Shown here in pieces: positions 1-4,132 of a stretch of DNA of 5,244 nucleotides. Within the stretch, counting starts at the first letter, position 1. Every line of letters starts with the position of its first letter. Location: contig JASLBD010000285.1 of NCBI GenBank assembly GCA_030146745.1, positions 1-5,244 on the forward strand. The letters run 5' to 3'. The DNA comes from Allosphingosinicella sp. (GTDB lineage Bacteria > Pseudomonadota > Alphaproteobacteria > Sphingomonadales > Sphingomonadaceae). A program made the translations under genes and the position numbers. The notes under the pieces are model-generated. The model made no database searches. It was not told where the DNA came from and saw nothing but the letters and a program-made list of their open reading frames with translations.

Positions 1-381
1 CCCGGCCACGTCGCCAGGATCCGCGAGCTGGTCGAGGAGGGCTTTTACGACGGCACCGTCTTCCACCGGGTCATCGCGGGCTTCATGGCCCAGGGCGGCG
101 ACCCGACCGGAAGCGGCATGGGCGGCTCGAACAAGCCCGACCTCAAGGCCGAGTTCAGCCGCGAGCCGCACGTCCGGGGCACCGCCTCGATGGCCCGGGC
201 GCAGAACCCGAACAGCGCCAACAGCCAGTTCTTCATCTGCTTCGACGATGCCCGCTTCCTCGACAACCAATATACCGTCTGGGGCCAGGTGACCGAGGGC
301 ATGGAGCATGTCGACGCCTTGCCCAAGGGCGAGCCGCCGCGCGAGCCGGGCAAGATCGTCAAGGCCTCGCTTCGGCCCTGA
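1..381 (+). CDS. Cyclophilin-type peptidyl-prolyl cis-trans isomerase, 3' part (5' end outside window)
   Basis: This frame is open from the first base and ends at TGA 379-381, giving 126 residues that lack the N-terminal strand(s) of the domain. Cyclophilins catalyse cis-trans isomerisation of the peptide bond before proline during protein folding. Visible family signatures, in fragment numbering, are FHRVI (21-25) with the catalytic arginine R23, FMAQGGD (28-34), NSQFFICF (74-81) and LDNQYTVWGQVTEGM (87-101). These align with the human cyclophilin A elements that carry R55, F60, Q63 and F113. The position of CypA W121 is F86 here, and that of H126 appears to be Y91; a missing tryptophan is common in bacterial, cyclosporin-insensitive cyclophilins. 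Whether the protein is cytoplasmic or exported cannot be told, since the start is missing. The SDR gene begins 4 bases after the stop, suggesting co-transcription. Family assignment is very secure; the exact orthologue is not. Confidence 0.96.
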   Translation, partial: PGHVARIRELVEEGFYDGTVFHRVIAGFMAQGGDPTGSGMGGSNKPDLKAEFSREPHVRGTASMARAQNPNSANSQFFICFDDARFLDNQYTVWGQVTEGMEHVDALPKGEPPREPGKIVKASLRP

Positions 382-385
382 TCCG

Positions 386-1141
386 ATGGCGCCGGGGGTC
401 ACGCTCGTCACCGGCGCTTCGGCGGGGCTCGGCGCGGAGTTCGCCCGCCAATGCCGCAAGCGCGGCGACGCGCTGGTCCTCGTCGCCCGGCGCAGGGACA
501 GGCTGGAGGCGCTGGCGGCCGAGCTCGGCGGAGCCCACCTCATCGCCGCCGACCTTGCCGAGCCGGGCGCTCCGGCGCGCCTGCTCGCCGAGGTGGCGGG
601 GCTCGGCCTCGAGGTCGACACCCTGATCAACAATGCCGGCTTCGGCGCCGCCGGCGCCTTCGTCGAGGCGCCGCCGGAGCGGCTGCTCGAGATGATCGAC
701 CTCAACGTCCGCGCGCTGACCGGGCTCTGCCGCCTGGCGCTGCCGCCGATGCTGGAGCGCCGCCGCGGCTTCATCCTCAACGTCGCCTCCACGGCCGCCT
801 TCCAGGCCGGGCCCTACAGCGCGGTCTATTATGCGACCAAGGCCTATGTCCTGTCGCTCAGCGAGGCCCTGCACGAGGAGGCCAGGAGGAGCGGAGTCCA
901 TGTCTGCGCCCTCTGCCCGGGACCGACCGCGACCGAATTCTTCGAGGTGGCGGGAAGCCCGGACGGACGGCTCGCCAGAATGGCGACCGACCCGAAAGCG
1001 GTCGTCGCCGCCGGCCTCGCCGGCCTCGCCCGCAACAAGGCGATCGTCGTTCCCGGGATGATGAACAAGATGACGTCGCAGGCGGGGCGGGTCCTGCCGA
1101 GGGCGGCGTTGAGGCGGGCGGTGGCCCGACTCAAGGGTTAG
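386..1141 (+). CDS. Short-chain dehydrogenase/reductase (SDR) family oxidoreductase
   Basis: This is a 251-residue classical SDR, an NAD(P)-dependent oxidoreductase with a Rossmann fold, of normal family length. The cofactor motif TGASAGLG lies at residues 9-16, the structural NNAG at 82-85 and N107 follows in DLNV. The catalytic serine is S135, and the YxxxK pair is Y148 and K152. The PG motif after the active site is at 178-179. ARRRDRL after the second strand puts arginines where NADP-preferring members bind the 2'-phosphate, so NADP(H) is likely (inference). The general look is that of the DltE/YqjQ-like group; the substrate cannot be inferred. The frame is open upstream to an ATG at 308, but that start lies inside the cyclophilin gene and would add 26 non-family residues. 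ATG 386 places the TGxxxGxG motif at the usual distance. No strong Shine-Dalgarno is visible, consistent with coupling to the preceding gene. Its stop overlaps the stop of the convergent toxin gene. Confidence 0.95.
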   Translation: MAPGVTLVTGASAGLGAEFARQCRKRGDALVLVARRRDRLEALAAELGGAHLIAADLAEPGAPARLLAEVAGLGLEVDTLINNAGFGAAGAFVEAPPERLLEMIDLNVRALTGLCRLALPPMLERRRGFILNVASTAAFQAGPYSAVYYATKAYVLSLSEALHEEARRSGVHVCALCPGPTATEFFEVAGSPDGRLARMATDPKAVVAAGLAGLARNKAIVVPGMMNKMTSQAGRVLPRAALRRAVARLKG

Positions 1142-1413
1142 CGATAGACTTCCTTCCGGTGGCCAACCCGCACGACGAGGATCCTGATCCGCTCGTCATC
1201 AATTTGCGCGATCACTCGATAGTGACCGATTCGCCACCGCCAATAGCCCTCATGTTCGCCGACCAGCGCCGCGCCGATAGAACGGGGATCTTCACGAACG
1301 GCGATTCTCTTCTCCAGAGTCCTGATTATCCGCGCGGCATCAGTCCGGTCCAGTTTCCGAAGTTCTTTCGCTGCGTCCGGAAGGAATTCAATTGCCCAGG
1401 CCATCGCACTCAT
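1138..1413 (-). CDS. RelE/ParE-family toxin (RelE-type mRNA interferase)
   Basis: This is a 91-residue protein with the compact RelE fold signature. An N-terminal strand (WAIEFLPDAAKELRKL) leads into a helix pair, then DPRS (42-45), then the strands WRWRIGHYRVI (58-68) and IRILVVRVGHRKEVYR (76-91). The ending VGHRKEVYR is the classic C-terminus of RelE toxins, which cleave mRNA in the ribosomal A site. R61, R86 and Y90 occupy positions comparable to the catalytic basic and tyrosine residues of E. coli RelE (known for the family; alignment by eye), so the toxin looks intact. ATG 1413 overlaps the stop of the HTH gene as ATGA, implying translational coupling; an AAGGGCAGGA stretch precedes it. 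A second ATG three codons in (1404) has no Shine-Dalgarno. Its usual partner is an RHH antitoxin of the type encoded at 1901-2113, yet a different gene lies between them. ParE-like gyrase poisoning is less likely given the C-terminus. Confidence 0.9.
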   Translation of the reverse strand: MSAMAWAIEFLPDAAKELRKLDRTDAARIIRTLEKRIAVREDPRSIGAALVGEHEGYWRWRIGHYRVIAQIDDERIRILVVRVGHRKEVYR

Positions 1414-1835
1414 TCCTGCCCTTGGCCAAGGGCCAGAAGAACGTTGGCCAGCTTGCGCGCCTCGCCTTCGGATATGTCCAAAGGAACTCCGCGCACGTTC
1501 ACGACCAGCCCCGGGCGCAACGGTATCGGGAAGTCGAACGTGTCCACTTTATAACTCACCACCGGACCCACGCCCCCCTCCGGTTGCGAGTCGTCCGCAG
1601 CGCTCAACCAGGTCGCCTTCACGCCGAGCACCTGCGCCAGCTTGGACATCAATTCCGGGCCAGCCTTGGTATAACCGTTGAACCAGTTGGTGACGGCTGT
1701 AGCCGAGACGTCGCTGCCGAGGCGCGCCAGCTCCCGCCGGACCCAAGCTTGACGGCCGTAGTCGGCAGGAGCCTTCGGATGCTGGTCGCAAGCCGCAGCG
1801 AGCCGGTCGGCAAAGGTATCGGGGTTTCGCGCCAT
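1410..1835 (-). CDS. XRE-type helix-turn-helix protein, probable regulator/antitoxin of the adjacent toxin
   Basis: This is a 141-residue protein. Residues about 8-78 resemble a Cro/CI-like HTH domain: SATAVTNWFNGYTKAG (44-59) fits the turn and recognition helix, and ELMSKLAQVLGVKATWL (61-77) fits the typical last helix before LL/WL. Residues 79-90 are a polar linker. The C-terminal part (91-141) has short beta-like segments and ends in a helix with ISEGEARKLANVLLAL (121-136). I do not recognise this tail; it could dimerise or bind the toxin. ATG 1835 has a Shine-Dalgarno AAGGAG (complement of 1842-1847) six bases upstream, so the start is secure. The stop overlaps the toxin start by ATGA, which ties its expression to the toxin. 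Inverted repeats just upstream (1873-1914) are plausible operators for it. It may be a transcriptional regulator as in three-component PaaR-PaaA-ParE systems, or the true antitoxin of the toxin. DNA binding is well supported; the antitoxin role is inference. Confidence 0.85.
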   Translation of the reverse strand: MARNPDTFADRLAAACDQHPKAPADYGRQAWVRRELARLGSDVSATAVTNWFNGYTKAGPELMSKLAQVLGVKATWLSAADDSQPEGGVGPVVSYKVDTFDFPIPLRPGLVVNVRGVPLDISEGEARKLANVLLALGQGQE

Positions 1836-1840
1836 AACAG

Positions 1841-1857
1841 TCTCCTTGAAGCGGAGA
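1841..1857 (-). promoter_or_regulatory. Shine-Dalgarno of the HTH gene inside a small hairpin
   Basis: On the - strand, TCTCC pairs with GGAGA across the 7-base loop GCTTCAA, and GGAGA is part of the Shine-Dalgarno AAGGAGA that serves ATG 1835. The Shine-Dalgarno itself is strong and fixes the start. The 5-bp stem is weak, and a regulatory role is only a possibility. Confidence 0.4.
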
Positions 1858-1872
1858 TTGCCATTCGTCCGG

Positions 1873-1889
1873 TCTAGTTGTCAACTAGA
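1873..1889. promoter_or_regulatory. 17-bp inverted repeat, candidate operator upstream of the HTH gene
   Basis: TCTAGTTG-T-CAACTAGA is a perfect 8+8 palindrome around one central base, in the 65-base gap between the RHH and HTH genes. On the - strand it contains TTGACA, a perfect -35 hexamer match, although I see no good -10 at the right distance towards ATG 1835 (the nearest candidate is weak). A perfect palindrome of this size in a short AT-richer gap just upstream of a Cro/CI-like gene is what an autoregulatory operator would look like. The binding protein is inferred, not shown. Confidence 0.5.
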
Positions 1890-1890
1890 A

Positions 1891-1914
1891 AGTTGAAGTT
1901 CTAAAGGTTCAACT
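1891..1914. promoter_or_regulatory. Second inverted repeat (AGTTGAA...TTCAACT), possible second operator half-sites
   Basis: AGTTGAA (1891-1897) and TTCAACT (1908-1914) are exact inverted 7-mers separated by 10 bases. They share the GTTG/CAAC core with the palindrome 1 base away at 1873-1889. The right arm lies inside the last codons of the RHH gene (stop 1901-1903). Four GTTG/CAAC half-sites within 42 bases suggest a multi-site operator, but could partly be chance in AT-richer sequence. Confidence 0.35.
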
Positions 1915-2113
1915 CAGCTTTGAGTTGCTCGAGGGGGATCGCGTCCTCGTCCGAGAAATCCTTCATCCGGTCGTCGGCGAGATAGAAGTCTTCCAGATCC
2001 TCGAGATGGGCCTCGATCGCCGCCCGCGCATAAAAGGTCTTGGTTCGACCGGTGCGCTCGGCGAGCGCCTGAAGCCGCTCCTCAACATCCGCACTCAACC
2101 GAACCGCCAGCAT
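1901..2113 (-). CDS. Ribbon-helix-helix antitoxin, RelB/CopG-like
   Basis: This is a 70-residue RHH protein. The N-terminal beta-strand MLAVRLS (1-7) is followed by helix A (about 8-20) and the turn TGRTKT (21-26). Helix B then leads into LEDLEDFYLADDR (37-49), a hallmark of chromosomal RelB-type antitoxins that pair with RelE toxins. The acidic C-terminus (about 50-70, ending PLEQLKAELNL) would be the toxin-wrapping segment in this family. The frame is open further upstream to an ATG at 2149, but ATG 2113 is chosen. It has a perfect AGGAGG (complement of 2119-2124) five bases before it and starts exactly at the conserved beta-strand. Known role: dimers bind the operator through the beta-ribbon and neutralise the toxin. 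It is first in the - strand cluster, but its expected partner (1138-1413) lies beyond the HTH gene. It could alternatively be an orphan antitoxin whose own toxin was lost. Confidence 0.88.
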   Translation of the reverse strand: MLAVRLSADVEERLQALAERTGRTKTFYARAAIEAHLEDLEDFYLADDRMKDFSDEDAIPLEQLKAELNL

Positions 2114-2118
2114 CCTTG

Positions 2119-2124
2119 CCTCCT
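2119..2124 (-). promoter_or_regulatory. Strong Shine-Dalgarno deciding the start of the RHH antitoxin
   Basis: The - strand reads AGGAGG, a full match to the anti-Shine-Dalgarno, five bases before ATG 2113. It argues against the in-frame upstream ATGs at 2134 and 2149, which have no comparable site. Confidence 0.85.
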
Positions 2125-2128
2125 GGTC

Positions 2129-2138
2129 ATACATGTAT
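2129..2138. promoter_or_regulatory. ATACATGTAT palindrome, candidate RHH operator
   Basis: A perfect 10-bp palindrome sits immediately upstream of the Shine-Dalgarno of the RHH gene and overlaps the candidate -10. Short palindromes of this kind over the promoter are typical binding sites of RelB/CopG-like autorepressors. Assignment to this RHH protein is inference. Confidence 0.45.
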
Positions 2139-2161
2139 AGCAGGCGCACAGACCGGACAAG
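2134..2161 (-). promoter_or_regulatory. Candidate sigma70-type promoter of the toxin-antitoxin cluster
   Basis: On the - strand, CTTGTC or TTGTCC (complement of 2155-2161) serves as -35, with TATACA (complement of 2134-2139) as -10 after 16 or 15 bases. Transcription would start near 2127, leaving about 13 untranslated bases that still include AGGAGG. The -35 match is partial and the spacing slightly short, so this is a candidate only. Read-through from the LysR gene 55 bases upstream is also possible, since no terminator is visible between them. Confidence 0.4.
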
Positions 2162-2168
2162 GGGGCCT

Positions 2169-3062
2169 CTACGCCGCGGCCTTCGTCTCTTCGTTGAGAA
2201 GCCTCTCGAACAGCCAGTCGTGGAAGATCCGCACCGGCCGGCGCTTCAGGGCGGAATGGCGGCAGGCGAACCAGTAGCTGTAGGGGCTCTCGACCTTGTG
2301 GTCGAACAGCCGCACCAGCCTTCCGTCGCCGGAGCCGTAGAGGTGGCTTTCGAGCATGATGGCGACTCCGAGCCCCTGGGCGGCGGCGTCGAGGATAAGC
2401 TGGCCCGAATCGAAATGGTCGATCGCAGCGGGCTGCAGGTCGGGCAGGCCGATCGCGTCGCGCCAGTAATCGAAGGAATCGGGCATGTCCCGGTGCAGGA
2501 AGACGGTCGCTCCGGCGAGCTGGGAAGGGTCGCGGATGGAAGCCTGGAGGGCGCGCGAGCCGATCGCGATGACGCAATTGCTGTCGATCCGCCGTGAATA
2601 GAGGGAAGGATCGATCTCGGTGGTGATGGCGATGGCCGCGTCGAGCCCCTCGTCGAGGCGGGCGAGGCGGTTGGAACCGGTGTCGATGTCGATATGGAGG
2701 TCGGGATGAAGGGCGCGCAGGTCGGGCAGCTTCGGCATCAGCCGCTGCGAGGCGAAGAGCGAGGGCACGGCGAGCCTCAGGCGCATCACCTCGACGCTTC
2801 CCGTCGCCCGCTCCATGGCCAGCGCCAGCGAGTCGATCGCCGGGCCGATCTCCGCCATCAGCCGCTCGCCGTCGGGGTTGAGGTGGACCGCCTGGTGGCG
2901 CCGCTCGAACAGGGGATGGCCGACGAAGCGCTCGAGCGCCTGGATCCGCCGCGACAAAGCCGGCGAGGACAGGGCCAGGGCCTCGGCGGCGGCCTTGACC
3001 GAGCCCAGGCGGGCGACCTGGACGAAGGCCTCGATCGACGTCAGCGGAGGCAGTCGGCGCAT
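2169..3062 (-). CDS. LysR-family transcriptional regulator, GcvA-like
   Basis: This is a 297-residue LysR regulator of typical length. The N-terminal winged HTH covers about residues 4-62: LTSIEAFVQVARLGSVKAAA leads into the turn, ALSRRIQALE (35-44) is the recognition helix, and HPLFER (49-54) is the wing. A linker helix (about 65-90) precedes the periplasmic-binding-protein-like effector domain (about 93-290). The C-terminal YSYWFACRHS (261-270) and RIFHDWLFE (278-286) are typical of the GcvA branch. The effector cannot be inferred. ATG 3062 is chosen because it starts directly at the HTH and has AGGAG nine bases upstream; the open frame extends to 3221 but adds 53 residues with no family counterpart. 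LysR proteins often control a divergent gene. No recognised gene lies divergent here, only the non-coding stretch with an orphan terminator. Confidence 0.95.
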   Translation of the reverse strand: MRRLPPLTSIEAFVQVARLGSVKAAAEALALSSPALSRRIQALERFVGHPLFERRHQAVHLNPDGERLMAEIGPAIDSLALAMERATGSVEVMRLRLAVPSLFASQRLMPKLPDLRALHPDLHIDIDTGSNRLARLDEGLDAAIAITTEIDPSLYSRRIDSNCVIAIGSRALQASIRDPSQLAGATVFLHRDMPDSFDYWRDAIGLPDLQPAAIDHFDSGQLILDAAAQGLGVAIMLESHLYGSGDGRLVRLFDHKVESPYSYWFACRHSALKRRPVRIFHDWLFERLLNEETKAAA

Positions 3063-3138
3063 GGGAGGCGTCTCCTCTTGTGCGCTGCACCTAAGAGCCG
3101 ACGGCGCGATAACAAGCGCGAAACTCAGCAAATCGGAG

Positions 3139-3181
3139 TGCAACAATTGCATGTGTAGCATACTTGTTCGCACTTGCACAA
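3139..3181. promoter_or_regulatory. Cluster of TGCAA/TTGCA dyads, possible LysR-type operator
   Basis: TGCAA (3139-3143), TTGCA (3147-3151) and TTGCA (3174-3178) form one perfect dyad, TGCAA-CAA-TTGCA. A looser one is TTGT-N10-ACAA (3164-3181). LysR proteins bind imperfect dyads (T-N11-A type) near their own start, and this cluster lies 77-119 bases upstream of the LysR ATG. The match to a specific LysR box is loose. Confidence 0.3.
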
Positions 3182-3271
3182 TAACCCGCCGAAGCAGAGA
3201 AGGGACCTGCCTTTCAGGCATCCTCTCCTAAAAACTTTCAGGGTCGGTCCTTCGGGACCGGCCCTTTTTTT
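3151..3271 (+). ncRNA. Candidate small + strand transcript (sRNA or 26-codon ORF) ending at an intrinsic terminator
   Basis: The 3' end is defined by the terminator at 3241-3271; the 5' end is unknown and 3151 is only a working limit. Upstream of the terminator, GAGA (3197-3200) can pair with TCTC (3224-3227) around an inner 4-bp stem (TGCC 3208-3211 with GGCA 3217-3220), giving an imperfect hairpin. TCCTCTCCT (3221-3229) is pyrimidine-rich and partly complementary to a Shine-Dalgarno, a feature of some alphaproteobacterial sRNAs. Alternatively, ATG 3151 opens a 26-codon frame ending at TAA 3229-3231, nine bases before the terminator. However, GGAG (3135-3138) lies 12 bases upstream of that ATG, which is too far. 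No clear + strand promoter was found. I do not recognise a known RNA family. Confidence 0.3.
3241..3271 (+). terminator. Rho-independent terminator, + strand
   Basis: GGGTCGGTCC (3241-3250) pairs with GGACCGGCCC (3255-3264), ten pairs including one G-T wobble. The loop is TTCG (3251-3254), closed by C and G as in the extra-stable cUUCGg tetraloop, and seven T follow at 3265-3271. Read on the - strand, the hairpin has a CGAA loop and is followed by TGAAAGTTTTT, a much poorer tail. It may still help end the globin transcript, whose stop is 31 bases upstream in that direction. The main polarity is therefore + strand. Confidence 0.85.
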
Positions 3272-3301
3272 GCCTGCACCCCGGATTCCTTTTCATGTGC
3301 C

Positions 3302-3757
3302 TCAGGCGACGGCCCGCTTGCGCCCTTCCTCTCCGCTCGGGGTGGGCCGCGCCGACGCCTCCCGCATCACCAGGCGGATGACCGACCAGAAGGCGTCGCC
3401 CCAGGCCGCCGTCACGGTGCCGGGCAGGCGCGGGCCGACCGCGTCCCTGAGGACCGGAACCAGCGCGTCCCCGAAGCGGGAATAATGGCGTCCCTCGATG
3501 CCCAGGGCGCGATGCTGCAGGACGATGGCCGCGACGTCGCCCGGGCCGCGCCCTTCGGCCATGTGCCGGGCCTGGTCGAGCAGCATGTCGACGAGGGTGG
3601 AGGCGATGCCGCCGGTCCCTTCGGAAGGCGGGGATTCGCCTTCGGCCAGAGCGAGGCTGGCGAACATGGCCGCCTTGATCGCCGGTGCGGCCGCCTCGAC
3701 GGCGGCGAAGGAGTGGAAAAGACTGTCGCGAGCTGCTTCGCTGATCGCGTTCGACAT
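3302..3757 (-). CDS. Small divergent globin-domain protein
   Basis: This 151-residue protein is of normal single-domain globin length. The best signature is QHRALGIEGRHYSRFGDAL (81-99), which matches the F-helix/FG region of bacterial globins (compare KHVSLGI..QY..VG..L in flavohaemoglobins). It makes H82 the probable proximal haem ligand. It is followed by a G-helix, then VTAAWGDAFWSVIRLVM (115-131) as the H-helix with the usual AW. Residues 5-37 fit the A/B helices and 50-67 fit the E-helix. The CD region (about 38-50, rich in E, S, P, G) is short and lacks the nearly invariant CD1 phenylalanine, so the distal pocket is unusual. The tail (134-151) is polar and basic. Likely roles for the family are binding of oxygen, NO or another haem ligand, or sensing; no reductase domain is attached. 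ATG 3757 has GAGGAA about eight bases upstream. The assignment rests on motif reading by eye, with no haem evidence. Confidence 0.65.
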   Translation of the reverse strand: MSNAISEAARDSLFHSFAAVEAAAPAIKAAMFASLALAEGESPPSEGTGGIASTLVDMLLDQARHMAEGRGPGDVAAIVLQHRALGIEGRHYSRFGDALVPVLRDAVGPRLPGTVTAAWGDAFWSVIRLVMREASARPTPSGEEGRKRAVA

Positions 3758-3978
3758 GGCGCAATTCCTCGTCGGCCGCGGCGCGAGAGGCGCGTGGCCG
3801 TTTCATCGTCAGGATGGGGAAGCCCCCGTGCTCGCGGCCCAGTGGCCTGCCGACGGTCCGGGGGGCTGGTTTTACTCTCCTCGCGGACGCCTCTGGCTCA
3901 CCGCGCGGAGGGGTGCAGTCGTGACATGAGGCTGCTCCCGTGCAGCCGATACCGTTCGAAGACTGGGAAAACGGACAT
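3758..3978 (-). other. Long structured leader upstream of the globin gene
   Basis: If the promoter at 3985-4013 is real, the globin mRNA starts near 3978 and has about 220 untranslated bases. Reading the - strand there are three strong helices. Hairpin 1 (3930-3947) has a 6-bp stem and a 6-base loop. Hairpin 2 (3877-3910) is a 10-bp stem with one internal mismatch, around a 14-base loop that itself can fold GCC/GGC. Structure 3 (3821-3867) is AGCCCCC/GGGGGCT closing over a GGCC/GGCC hairpin (3836-3847). No run of T follows any of them, so simple intrinsic attenuation is not evident. GC-rich DNA forms such pairings by chance; no known riboswitch class is recognised. Confidence 0.3.
3898..3978 (-). 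CDS. Possible 26-residue upstream ORF in the globin leader
   Basis: ATG 3978 opens a frame that stops at TGA 3898-3900 (peptide begins MSVFPVFERY and ends SRLHPSAR). The ATG falls at the predicted transcription start of the candidate promoter, which would make the message leaderless, a mode used by many alphaproteobacterial genes. The only Shine-Dalgarno-like stretch, GGGGG, is too close to the ATG. The stop lies in the loop of leader hairpin 2, so a translating ribosome would open hairpin 1 and the first arm of hairpin 2. The peptide has four arginines and no single-residue run. This is a weak call; a random frame of this length is common. Confidence 0.2.
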   Translation of the reverse strand: MSVFPVFERYRLHGSSLMSRLHPSAR

Positions 3979-4132
3979 GCCCCCAATCTAGGCGCGCGCG
4001 GGCCGGCTTGCAAATCGAGGGGCGGCCGCCGTCCGGACATGGCCTTTTTTACCGGCCCCCGGAACCCCCCGGGGTGGCAGGCCCGTTGTCTCTCCCTATC
4101 TGACTGCGAGAGCAGCGAAGGGACAAGCGACA
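3979..4132. other. Rest of the divergent intergenic region before the Cdc48-like gene
   Basis: Together with the leader this makes 375 bases between the divergent globin and Cdc48-like genes. It holds the candidate globin promoter, an 8-bp palindrome GTCCGGAC (4031-4038), a T6 run (4045-4050) and the palindrome CCCCGGGG (4067-4074). A small CTGC-GAGA-GCAG hairpin (4104-4115) lies just before the Shine-Dalgarno AAGGGA (4118-4123) of the + strand gene. I found no convincing + strand promoter for that gene. Confidence 0.6.
3985..4013 (-). promoter_or_regulatory. Candidate sigma70-type promoter of the globin gene
   Basis: On the - strand, TTGCAA (complement of 4008-4013) and TAGATT (complement of 3985-3990) are separated by exactly 17 bases. 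Each hexamer matches the consensus at four of six positions. The predicted start is near 3978. The spacer is almost pure G+C, and nothing else in the gap pairs so well. Confidence 0.4.

Larger units (their letters stand above)
3063..3301. other. Intergenic region between LysR and globin genes
   Basis: These 239 bases lie between two - strand genes and are AT-richer than the flanks. They hold the LysR promoter region (no convincing -35/-10 pair found), the TGCAA-type dyads at 3139-3181, a possible small + strand transcript and the + strand terminator at 3241-3271. The last 30 bases before the globin stop show nothing notable. Confidence 0.7.

Noticed and set aside
451..1554. Open frame of 367 codons on the + strand spanning the SDR and toxin genes
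   Set aside because: It overlaps two genes with clear catalytic motifs and its R/G-rich translation resembles no family.
2095..3090. Open frame of 331 codons on the same strand as the LysR gene in another frame
   Set aside because: Arginine/proline-rich shadow of the LysR gene, which has a complete family signature in its own frame.
3811..3867. GCCACTG and GGGGAAGCC-like words recalling a cobalamin riboswitch
   Set aside because: The conserved boxes are not in the right order or spacing on either strand, and the key AGGAGACC-type box is absent.
4061..4087. GGAAC-N18-CGTT resembling an EcfG general-stress promoter for the Cdc48-like gene
   Set aside because: The spacer is 18 bases, longer than the usual 16-17, and lies in a very G+C-rich stretch; too weak to annotate.
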